From CAYZSU01 sp964480565 (GTDB lineage Bacteria > UBA10199 > 2-02-FULL-44-16 > JAAZCA01): 31,662 nucleotides of DNA. Position numbers and translations under genes: made by a program. Below are positions 25,359 through 31,662 of this stretch, piece after piece; the first letter of the stretch is position 1, and each line of letters starts with the position of its first letter. The stretch covers positions 1 through 31,662 of the forward strand of contig CAYZSU010000023.1 of the NCBI GenBank assembly GCA_964480565.1, in the 5' to 3' direction. The notes below the pieces were generated by a model. That model ran no database searches, was not told the origin of the DNA, and saw only the letters and a list, made by a program, of their open reading frames with translations.

Positions 25359-25964
25359 TTATGAATTGTAAAGGCCTAACACTTTTTTCACATAATGGAT
25401 AGTTTCCTTAAACGGTGGTATACCTTGATACTTATCGACATTTCCCATGCCCGCATTGTACGCAGCCAACGCTTTTTCCCAGTTTCCATGATAGCGATCA
25501 TGCAATTGCTTTAAGTACTTTGCGCCACCATTAATATTGTCTACTGGATTAAATGGATTTTTTACTCCCAACTCCTTTGCTGTGGCAGGCATTAATTGCA
25601 TTAATCCTTGTGCACCCACTGGAGAGCATGCCATGTGATCGCCAGAAGATTCAGTAGTAATCACTGCTTTTATCATTTTTTCGGGAATACAGTATTTTTT
25701 TGCAGCCTGTGATATGGCCATATTGGTGGTAGTTGATTTAGAAGGGATTATCTGGGCATGTGTGTCATTTCTGCTTAGATGGTCGTTTTGTTTTTTGATA
25801 GGCATGTGTTCAGCTATGTTTGTTTGCGTATTAGGGTGTATTGACTGAGATAATGACTCAAGCCATTTCATAAAGTGAGTTTTTTGTGAAGGAGCTTGTG
25901 TATTTTTTGAACGAAATGTCGTGTGGAGTTGATTTATTAATTGGAATAATGGGTCAGTATGCAT
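25359..25964 (-). CDS. Lytic transglycosylase, SLT domain
   Basis: About 201 residues that cleave peptidoglycan between MurNAc and GlcNAc. The first 80 residues are a low-complexity polar region. The SLT domain has catalytic E105 in TTESSGD, then GLMQLMPATAKELG, NGGAKYLKQL and AAYNAGMGNV, all family hallmarks. I prefer the ATG at 25964; a longer frame begins only with a TTG at 25994, and no ribosome binding site favours either. No clear signal peptide is seen, as for some enzymes that act with flagella or secretion machines. The neighbouring divergent flagellar cluster suggests a role in passing the flagellum through the wall, but that is inference. Confidence 0.9.
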   Translation of the reverse strand: MHTDPLFQLINQLHTTFRSKNTQAPSQKTHFMKWLESLSQSIHPNTQTNIAEHMPIKKQNDHLSRNDTHAQIIPSKSTTTNMAISQAAKKYCIPEKMIKAVITTESSGDHMACSPVGAQGLMQLMPATAKELGVKNPFNPVDNINGGAKYLKQLHDRYHGNWEKALAAYNAGMGNVDKYQGIPPFKETIHYVKKVLGLYNS

Positions 25965-26104
25965 GGGTACTATGTTAAGCAAAAAATATGCCAAATTTTA
26001 TTTTTATAAAATAAACGTAAGTGGTTGAAAAATAATGTTTTGTTTAACGTTCATCATGTGAAAAAAATAAATATGGAAAAAAATGCCGGGTAATAAAAAA
26101 ATAT

Positions 26105-26131
26105 TAAAGTAATTCATAATGCTGCCGTATA
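26105..26131 (+). promoter_or_regulatory. Sigma-28 (FliA)-type promoter
   Basis: TAAAGTAA (26105-26112), 11 bp, GCCGTATA (26124-26131), close to the consensus TAAAGTTT-N11-GCCGATAA. It sits 24 bp upstream of the unknown 389-residue gene. Confidence 0.7.
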
Positions 26132-26155
26132 TAGAATATGTAAACGGGGTTTTTT

Positions 26156-27325
26156 ATGAATAAAATATATGGAAGCACTGTTGCGCAATGGGCTAATTAT
26201 TCAAAATTTTCATTGAATAAAACAAGTTCATCTAGAAAAAGTGGCCGAATTGTATCTAGCAATGACTATAAGCTCAATCATTACGATAATCGATTGTCCA
26301 GTAATGAATTTAATCGATTTATTCAGGATAATAGTCAGCTATTAAGGAGCCTGGAGGCACTATCTGATATTGACGAGCGATTGGATGGGCGGACGATTCA
26401 GAGTCGCGATGATTTAGTTGATGTTTTAGTGGAATCTGTGCAAGAAAAATTAAATAGCTATAGTAAAAGTGTATTGGATACGGATTTTTTGAAAAAACAT
26501 GTGCAAATAACGCAATTACTGGCCAGTGATATAGATAATATTTCGGATTTTTTAAATGAGAATCAAACTATTGTTGATTTGCTTTCCATGAAACCCACGG
26601 ATTTAATGCAAAAAATGCGAAATGGGCTAGCCTCAAAGGCAGCTGGATTATTTGATGAGGATCATATACTAGCGGATGAGACACTATATCAGGACCGACC
26701 TGAGGTTGCACATCATTTAATTGCTAATCCATCTAAGGTAAATTATTTGACTGCAATTGATTTAGGAACTTCACGATCTACTAATTTTTTAAATACAATT
26801 GATGAACAAGCATATATCAGTTCATATGAGAATGAAATGCATGCTAAAGCAGCTGAAATTGTAAATATGCAGCCATACAATACGAGCTATTTGGCAGAAA
26901 ATTCTGATTTATCTGAGCTAATCATTGCTGCAGAAGTGATAGGGGATTTGCCGACGATGGCAATGTTTTTGCGTGACCATCCAGAACTTGGACTTGAAAA
27001 TATAACGGTGGATCAATTTAATATTAATAATATACTTCAGTCAGTCAATGCCGATCAGGCTGGGCAGATAATTGGAGCAAGTTCTGATTTAACGGACATT
27101 TTTTTACAAAATGAGCTTGGAGTATCGCGTGCAATTATTGAAAATACAGACTTTCGAAATAAAATAGTGAAAAATAAAGAAAGTATTGAAAAGATACTTC
27201 TAATTGGTTCGATTTCAGAGGAAAAAGATCAAAATAGCTTTAAAAGTGAGTTTGTTGACGCATTATCCAAATCATTTTCACCTTCGTATAATGATTTGCC
27301 CTCTCTCTATTCTTATATTGCCTAA
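26156..27325 (+). CDS. Unrecognised protein at head of late flagellar cluster
   Basis: 389 residues, no homologue recognised. No signal peptide, membrane segment or cysteine is seen. The N-terminal about 45 residues are Ser/Asn/Lys-rich and polar. The rest is acidic and helical with a loose recurring unit, a hydrophobic pair followed by two residues and Asn, then hydrophobics. Examples are FIQDNSQLL (55), FLNENQTIVDLL (132), LIANPSKVNYL (178), YLAENSDLSELI (235) and FLQNELGVSRAI (316). ACGGGG precedes the ATG. A sigma-28-type promoter lies upstream and fliD lies 87 bp downstream, so I infer a late flagellar or chemotaxis-coupled product, possibly exported. Composition does not suggest flagellin. 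Confidence 0.75.
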   Translation: MNKIYGSTVAQWANYSKFSLNKTSSSRKSGRIVSSNDYKLNHYDNRLSSNEFNRFIQDNSQLLRSLEALSDIDERLDGRTIQSRDDLVDVLVESVQEKLNSYSKSVLDTDFLKKHVQITQLLASDIDNISDFLNENQTIVDLLSMKPTDLMQKMRNGLASKAAGLFDEDHILADETLYQDRPEVAHHLIANPSKVNYLTAIDLGTSRSTNFLNTIDEQAYISSYENEMHAKAAEIVNMQPYNTSYLAENSDLSELIIAAEVIGDLPTMAMFLRDHPELGLENITVDQFNINNILQSVNADQAGQIIGASSDLTDIFLQNELGVSRAIIENTDFRNKIVKNKESIEKILLIGSISEEKDQNSFKSEFVDALSKSFSPSYNDLPSLYSYIA

Positions 27326-27344
27326 TTGAATTTCATATTATAAC

Positions 27345-27371
27345 TAAATATTCTAGCGAAAAAACCGTTAA
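27345..27371 (+). promoter_or_regulatory. Sigma-28-type promoter of fliD
   Basis: TAAATATT (27345-27352), 11 bp, ACCGTTAA (27364-27371); the first four bases of the -35 box and 6 of 8 of the -10 box fit consensus. It lies 41 bp upstream of the fliD ATG. Confidence 0.5.
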
Positions 27372-27412
27372 ATAATAATTAGAGTGCATGATCCGATTGA
27401 CGGGAGGGTGAG

Positions 27413-28831
27413 ATGTCAGCAACAATCAGTTTTGGCGGTTTGATGTCAGGTCTGGATACACAAAATATTGTGGACCAGATGGTTTCATTGCGCCGAATGC
27501 GCAATGTAACTCCTATTCAACAACGAATTAAGTCAATCAATGATAAATCTATAGCCCTTAAGGGATTTCGATCCTTGATGAATTCAATGAAGTCGGCCTC
27601 AGAATCAATCAATGACATTGTAAATAATCCATTTCAGACAAAAGATGCCACTTCGTCTGATACCAGTTTGGCTGTTGTGGATTCAGTTACATCACTAAAT
27701 GTGATTGCAGGTACATATAAAATTTCTTCAGTGACTAGTTTAGCGCAGCCGGATCGCGTTATTTTTGATGGTGAGGCGGATTCCGATGTATCCCAATTTG
27801 GAACAGGGACAATATCGATTGGCGTGGGCGGTAGTGCCTCTGTGGATATTACCATCGATGATACCAATAATACATTGGAAGGTATTATGTCTGCGATTAA
27901 TAGTGCGGATACAGGTGTTACTGCCTCAGTCGTCAATGATGGTGATACATCATCACCCTATCGGTTAACATTAACTAGTAATGATAGTGGTGCAGCCCAA
28001 ACAATCACACATAATATTAATACAGCGCTTACTGGTTTAGCGGTAGATGCCATATCCAGTGATGCAGAAAATGAGCCGCTGGATGCAGTATTGGAATTAA
28101 ATGGAATGACAATTAATAGCTCAAGCAATACGATTACCGATGCAATTCCTGGGGTGAGCTTTACTTTATTGGATACCAGCGCATCAGCATTAACTATTAC
28201 TGCTGAAATTGATAATTCCAATGTCACTTCAAAAATTCAGGATTTTGTAAATACATATAATTCCTTAAGCAAGGCATTTAAAGACCAATTTTCATGGAAT
28301 GAAGATTCAAAATCACTTGGTATTTTGGGTACAAACTTTACATTAAAAAATGCACAAGTTGACTTGGCCAGCATGATGACTCGTCAATACAATGAATTAT
28401 CAGGCTATGATTATCAGTCGATTTCATCAATTGGCATTACTATGAATGAGGATACGGGCAGTTTGGAAATAGATACAGCAAAATTAGAAAGTGCATTAAG
28501 CGCTGATTTGGATGGTGTGACAGATCTGTTTCGAGGAACGAGCACAGTTGAGGGGATTACAGAAAGAACTGAGGCTTACTTAGAAAATTTGACAGATACA
28601 TATACGGGCGTGCTCTGGAAGAATATTGATAACAATAATAATGATATTGTCAGCTTAACATCGACATTATTGGAACGCCAAGGTCGTTTGGTCAAATATG
28701 AAGATCAATTACGAGAAAAATTTATTAGTATGGAAATGCGATTGGCAAGTTTAGAAACAGAAAGTCAATTTTGGGAACAGCAAACCGCTATGTTATCTGC
28801 AATTACAGCGCAGCGTGTTGGAAGATCATAG
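27413..28831 (+). CDS. fliD: Flagellar hook-associated protein 2 (filament cap)
   Basis: A 472-residue FliD. The N-terminal ISFGGLMSGLDTQNIVDQMV and the following helix are the family's D0/D1 start. The middle contains Thr/Ser/Asp-rich beta domains with flagellin-IN-like SADTGVTASVV and a DAVLELNG hydrophobic strand. The C-terminal FliD_C region holds NTYNSL, SLEIDTAKLESAL and the final LASLETESQFWEQQTAMLSAI coiled coil. The cap is exported by the flagellar apparatus and helps flagellin fold at the filament tip. GGGAGGGTG is a strong ribosome binding site. It heads fliS and a FliT-like gene. Confidence 0.97.
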   Translation: MSATISFGGLMSGLDTQNIVDQMVSLRRMRNVTPIQQRIKSINDKSIALKGFRSLMNSMKSASESINDIVNNPFQTKDATSSDTSLAVVDSVTSLNVIAGTYKISSVTSLAQPDRVIFDGEADSDVSQFGTGTISIGVGGSASVDITIDDTNNTLEGIMSAINSADTGVTASVVNDGDTSSPYRLTLTSNDSGAAQTITHNINTALTGLAVDAISSDAENEPLDAVLELNGMTINSSSNTITDAIPGVSFTLLDTSASALTITAEIDNSNVTSKIQDFVNTYNSLSKAFKDQFSWNEDSKSLGILGTNFTLKNAQVDLASMMTRQYNELSGYDYQSISSIGITMNEDTGSLEIDTAKLESALSADLDGVTDLFRGTSTVEGITERTEAYLENLTDTYTGVLWKNIDNNNNDIVSLTSTLLERQGRLVKYEDQLREKFISMEMRLASLETESQFWEQQTAMLSAITAQRVGRS

Positions 28832-28852
28832 TAAAAATAAGGAGAATGGCTC

Positions 28853-29233
28853 ATGAGATCTTATCAGCCCTATCAGCAAGCGACAGCAAATCAAATTTTA
28901 GAAACAAACCCTGAACAACTAATTTTAATGCTCTTTGAAGGCGTGCTCACACATATAAAGCGTGCAAAAGAGCGCTATATCGCGGGTCAAATCGTTTCTT
29001 GTAAGGAGTCTATTTCTCGCGTGATGCGCATTGTCGATTGCTTGTCAGGTAGCTTAAATATGGAACAAGGCGGTGAAATTGCAAAAAATTTAGAACAGTT
29101 ATATTATTTTTGCATATCGCGTTTGTATGAAGCGGATAAGGCGGAAAACCCAAGTCAATACTTGGATGAAGTGGAACGAATCATTCTTATTATTCATAAA
29201 AGCTGGAAGCAAATCACTACAGGACAAGAATAA
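28853..29233 (+). CDS. fliS: Flagellin export chaperone FliS
   Basis: A 126-residue helical chaperone that binds the flagellin C-terminus in the cytoplasm and prevents early assembly. The family start is clear in YQPYQQATANQILETNPEQLILMLFEG, and the central GQIVSCKESISRVMRIVD and C-terminal YLDEVERIILIIHKSWKQI helices fit. Length is normal. AAGGAG lies upstream. Its stop codon shares one base with the next gene's start (TAATG). Confidence 0.96.
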   Translation: MRSYQPYQQATANQILETNPEQLILMLFEGVLTHIKRAKERYIAGQIVSCKESISRVMRIVDCLSGSLNMEQGGEIAKNLEQLYYFCISRLYEADKAENPSQYLDEVERIILIIHKSWKQITTGQE

Positions 29234-29625
29234 TGTCATCGGTCCATGATCAGCTCATATTAAAAAATCAAAAATTAAAGTTAAGTTTTTCATTATCATT
29301 AAAAATACTGGCAATTACTGGCCAGGGCGATGCCGATGAGCTGGAACGTCTTTTAAATTTACGAGAAAAATGTATTTTGGATGTCAATGACATTGATCAA
29401 CAGCTAGCTACAGATAATAATAACGAACAAATTGATGATGAAATCATTGATGAGATGGATAATTTGATAAAGAAAAATCAGGATGTGCATGCCAAAATAG
29501 TATTGCACGTGATGCAATTATTAGAATCCTTTAAAAAACAATCCCAAAGTGTGAAGACGCAGGTAAAATCAAGTGCGTATGGTCATGTTGATGATAAAGG
29601 TCAGCGTATTAATATGAGAGGTTAA
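29233..29625 (+). CDS. Putative FliT-like flagellar chaperone
   Basis: A 130-residue, highly charged helical protein with no motif that identifies it alone. Helices LKLSFSLSLKILAITGQGD and ELERLLNLREKCIL recall the FliT/FlgN chaperone layout in which residues bind a hook-associated partner. Its place directly after fliS, with overlapping stop and start, is where fliT is normally found, so the call rests mainly on context. In that family the product chaperones FliD and may regulate flagellar genes. Confidence 0.5.
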   Translation: MSSVHDQLILKNQKLKLSFSLSLKILAITGQGDADELERLLNLREKCILDVNDIDQQLATDNNNEQIDDEIIDEMDNLIKKNQDVHAKIVLHVMQLLESFKKQSQSVKTQVKSSAYGHVDDKGQRINMRG

Positions 29626-29626
29626 T

Positions 29627-30190
29627 GTGGCGCAAGGAATAGATCGACGGCAATATAAGCGAGTGGAAGGTGTGGTTTATTTTGCAGTTGATCGTGTGGT
29701 TACGACCTATGAAACATTAAATAATCAACATTCAAATCATCAGTATAAACGCTTGGATGTATTGCTTAGTAGTTTATCATCCTATATTGAATATAAAAAT
29801 CCAAAAGATGTTGATATATATCGTCAAATCGTCAATGTAATGCACGAAATAACACATGAAAAGCAAAACGATAAATCAATGAGTAAAATGCCTGGATATT
29901 ATTATCGTCAGCCCGCAATTGTCAGCGGCAATTCATTTGAATTTTCAACCCATGAAAATTTTTCATTGGGAGAGCAAATTGCACTTCATCTTAGTTTTCC
30001 GATTTATCCATTTTCATCGATTATTCTGATTACTGAAGTAACAAAAATTAGCGTACATAGTGGTATCTATGGCGATAAACGCGTTGTTTTGCGATATTTA
30101 AATATTAACCCTGAAGATTGTGATGAAGTTGTTAAGTATGTTGCTACGCGGGAGCGAGAGATTATTCGGCAAAAAAAGAATACAGATTAA
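29627..30190 (+). CDS. PilZ-like domain protein, flagellar operon
   Basis: 187 residues starting at a GTG with GAGAGG 5 bp upstream, directly after the FliT-like gene. It begins DRRQYKRVEG, resembling the RxxxR c-di-GMP motif of PilZ domains. The second PilZ motif would fall near IVSGNSFEFS, which lacks the usual D/N-x-S-x-x-G form. The C-terminus ends in a PilZ-style helix, EVVKYVATREREIIRQ. It may be a c-di-GMP-responsive or degenerate PilZ regulator of motility; binding is uncertain. It is convergent with the CBS gene, and no terminator is obvious between them. Confidence 0.55.
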   Translation: MAQGIDRRQYKRVEGVVYFAVDRVVTTYETLNNQHSNHQYKRLDVLLSSLSSYIEYKNPKDVDIYRQIVNVMHEITHEKQNDKSMSKMPGYYYRQPAIVSGNSFEFSTHENFSLGEQIALHLSFPIYPFSSIILITEVTKISVHSGIYGDKRVVLRYLNINPEDCDEVVKYVATREREIIRQKKNTD

Positions 30191-30219
30191 ATTCAGTAAA
30201 TGGCATTTTCTTCTACTCC

Positions 30220-30759
30220 TTAAGCAATGGTGCATAAATAAGTCAGCAAATCATCATAGGTAACGATGCCAAGCAGTTTTTCGCTTGGATCTGTAATTAC
30301 AATTCCGAGTATATCTTTTTCTTTCATTATATGCGCTGCATGCCCCACTGTGCGATCCGGACTAATACAGTGAATATTTCTCTTCTCAATGATATTTTTG
30401 ACGGGAATGGTTAATAGTGCTTGGTCTCGATCTATTTGTGAATTAGTATTGCTGAAAATACTTTTTACATGAAGAACATCAAACTTTGTAATTAGGCCAA
30501 TACATTTGTCTCCATCAACGACAGGCAAGCAGCATATACGATGTGTATTCATTAATGATAATGCAGTTTCAATTGTGCCATTATTTGGAATGCTAATCAC
30601 ATTTTTGATCATTATCGTATCGATCTTTGGACCAAAGGCATGGCTATCTTCTTCTGAACTCGGAGTATTGGCATCTTGCTCAGGTAAATCCGCATTGTTA
30701 ACAGAGCTGTCTATTTTTTCAGTATCAGTCATAGATTCTTTTATATTGTCATCACTCAT
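30220..30759 (-). CDS. CBS-domain pair protein
   Basis: A 179-residue protein. The first 45 residues are acidic and probably disordered (many Asp, Glu, Ser). Two CBS motifs follow: one about 48-105 (ALSLMNTHRICCLPVVD...LITKFDVL) and one about 115-175 (AAHIMKEKDILGIVITD...LGIVTYDDLL). CBS pairs bind adenine nucleotides and regulate partner activity; here there is no attached catalytic domain. AGGAG at the upstream gene's stop codon serves as its ribosome binding site, so it is in an operon with the J-domain gene. Confidence 0.92.
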   Translation of the reverse strand: MSDDNIKESMTDTEKIDSSVNNADLPEQDANTPSSEEDSHAFGPKIDTIMIKNVISIPNNGTIETALSLMNTHRICCLPVVDGDKCIGLITKFDVLHVKSIFSNTNSQIDRDQALLTIPVKNIIEKRNIHCISPDRTVGHAAHIMKEKDILGIVITDPSEKLLGIVTYDDLLTYLCTIA

Positions 30760-30768
30760 AATCAGCTC

Positions 30769-31641
30769 CTAAATTACGCCCAGCTGTTTTAATTCATGCC
30801 AATGTGTATGGCGTGTGTGGTCATCTTTAAGTACGCGGTATGCATCATTGATACGCTGCATTTCCTGTGCGGCTAGCTGTTTGATTTTTGCACCAAAATG
30901 AAGCAATTGATCAGGGTGGTATTCCCTTACTTTACTTCGGTACGCATTTTTTATGATTGTCTGGTCCAGGTGTTGTTTTACAGGTAATCCCAATGTTTTA
31001 AAATGATTTTCTATTGTATGTTGATTGCTAGGTTGTCCACAAGAGGGGCAATATGTGCCAGTCAGCCAATGACCGCAGTGTTTGCAATGGGTGCGAGCTA
31101 ACTGAGATTTCTTTATTAGCATGGGCGTTCGGATGACTGGTCCTTCCCAGGATTCAACTGTAATACGATTTTGACTAGCCAATTTTTTTGTAAAAAAAAC
31201 ACGTTTTTTATTCGAGTTGCGTAATGATCGATTATTCACGATACGATTGTAGCAATCCTTGCAAGCAAAGTAGGGTGCATTGGGAAGTAGTATCAGCTGG
31301 CGTGTTTGGGAGTGGCACAAATGCTGGTCAATTTTTAGAGGACAAGAAAACCAATACCAATCTTTTCCGAGCCAGCTACGAGTTGTTGTAACGCCGATGG
31401 CATATTTGATTTGAGATGAACTAATCAACATAGTGCTATTATAGGATAAAAGTATGCCTCTGGGTAGCTTTAAGCGGTCACGAAGCAGCTGATATTTGAT
31501 TTGCGCGATAAAACTGGGATCGGAAAATGTGCATGACCACAGTTTAGCGCTATCTGTGTTAAACACCCCAGCTTTAACAAGTCCATCAATGGTAATAAAT
31601 TTGTTCATAATGATGGGGTTAGAATTAGTCGGAATGCTCAT
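30769..31641 (-). CDS. J-domain protein with N-terminal zinc-binding region
   Basis: 290 residues. The C-terminal about 75 residues form a J domain with the HPD motif at H242-P243-D244 (EYHPDQ), which would stimulate a DnaK-type chaperone. Before it is a CKHC...CPSC zinc ribbon (about 182-200). The N-terminal half has DWYWFSCPLK, CHSQ and YFACKDCYNRI, which recalls a family of uncharacterised zinc-binding 'WxFxCP...FxCRxC' proteins. The start at 31641 has no visible ribosome binding site; an in-frame ATG at 31608 is an alternative. It is the first gene of a pair with the CBS protein. Confidence 0.8.
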   Translation of the reverse strand: MSIPTNSNPIIMNKFITIDGLVKAGVFNTDSAKLWSCTFSDPSFIAQIKYQLLRDRLKLPRGILLSYNSTMLISSSQIKYAIGVTTTRSWLGKDWYWFSCPLKIDQHLCHSQTRQLILLPNAPYFACKDCYNRIVNNRSLRNSNKKRVFFTKKLASQNRITVESWEGPVIRTPMLIKKSQLARTHCKHCGHWLTGTYCPSCGQPSNQHTIENHFKTLGLPVKQHLDQTIIKNAYRSKVREYHPDQLLHFGAKIKQLAAQEMQRINDAYRVLKDDHTRHTHWHELKQLGVI

Positions 31642-31662
31642 ATATTGTCAACAGCAAGAATC

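Noticed and set aside
26041..26104. Sigma-28 promoter for the lytic transglycosylase gene on the minus strand
   Set aside because: No TTATCGGC-N11-AAACTTTA-like sequence occurs in the divergent region.
1..31662. tRNA genes, rRNA, CRISPR arrays
   Set aside because: No TpsiC-like GGTTCGAATCC pattern with paired arms, no rRNA signature and no regularly spaced direct repeats were found on either strand.

Overview
The window is AT-rich bacterial chromosome, densely coding, with most genes preceded by clear AGGAG-type ribosome binding sites. A lipoprotein signal, a Sec-exported RHS protein, a DcrB/DUF1795-family protein and a flagellar fliD-fliS cluster point to a motile Gram-negative bacterium. 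The remnants of a thiE gene and the small palindromic repeats suggest a proteobacterium, perhaps a gammaproteobacterium, but I cannot place it further from sequence alone. No rRNA, tRNA, CRISPR array or phage structural gene was seen.

Layout. (1) 1-494: non-coding, holding a 230-bp MITE-like element with terminal inverted repeats and a CTAA target duplication. (2) 495-4081: a shortened DUF1015 gene divergent from serC-serA (serine biosynthesis). (3) 4329-8635, minus strand: a two-gene operon of a pseudokinase (both catalytic Asp replaced by Asn) translationally coupled to an intact Ser/Thr kinase-ATPase-TPR protein. (4) 8762-14379: housekeeping and metabolic genes (RluC/RluD pseudouridine synthase, DUF1795 protein, RNHCP zinc protein, GH13 glycoside hydrolase, bacteriohemerythrin, Prx6-type peroxiredoxin). 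(5) 14445-15170: a thiE pseudogene, 5'-truncated and split by an insertion of about 337 bp. (6) 15295-25305: two very large exported proteins, an RHS/YD-repeat protein of 2118 residues ending in an L,D-transpeptidase-like (YkuD) domain, then a predicted lipoprotein subtilase with VCBS/FG-GAP-like repeats. (7) 25359-30190: a lytic transglycosylase, then a late flagellar cluster (unrecognised 389-residue protein, fliD, fliS, a FliT-like gene, a PilZ-like gene), with sigma-28-type promoters before the first two genes. (8) 30220-31641, minus strand: a J-domain/zinc-ribbon protein followed by a CBS-pair protein.

How it may work together. The kinase pair looks like a signalling module in which an inactive duplicate could regulate its active partner. 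The RHS-YkuD protein and the subtilase both look like envelope or surface proteins. No immunity-like gene follows the RHS protein, so it does not look like a standard toxin-immunity pair. The flagellar block is a late-class (cap and chaperone) cluster with an uncharacterised gene at its head. The least ordinary items are the RHS-L,D-transpeptidase fusion with an exported N-terminus, the kinase-pseudokinase operon, the unknown sigma-28-linked gene, and several small repeat families.
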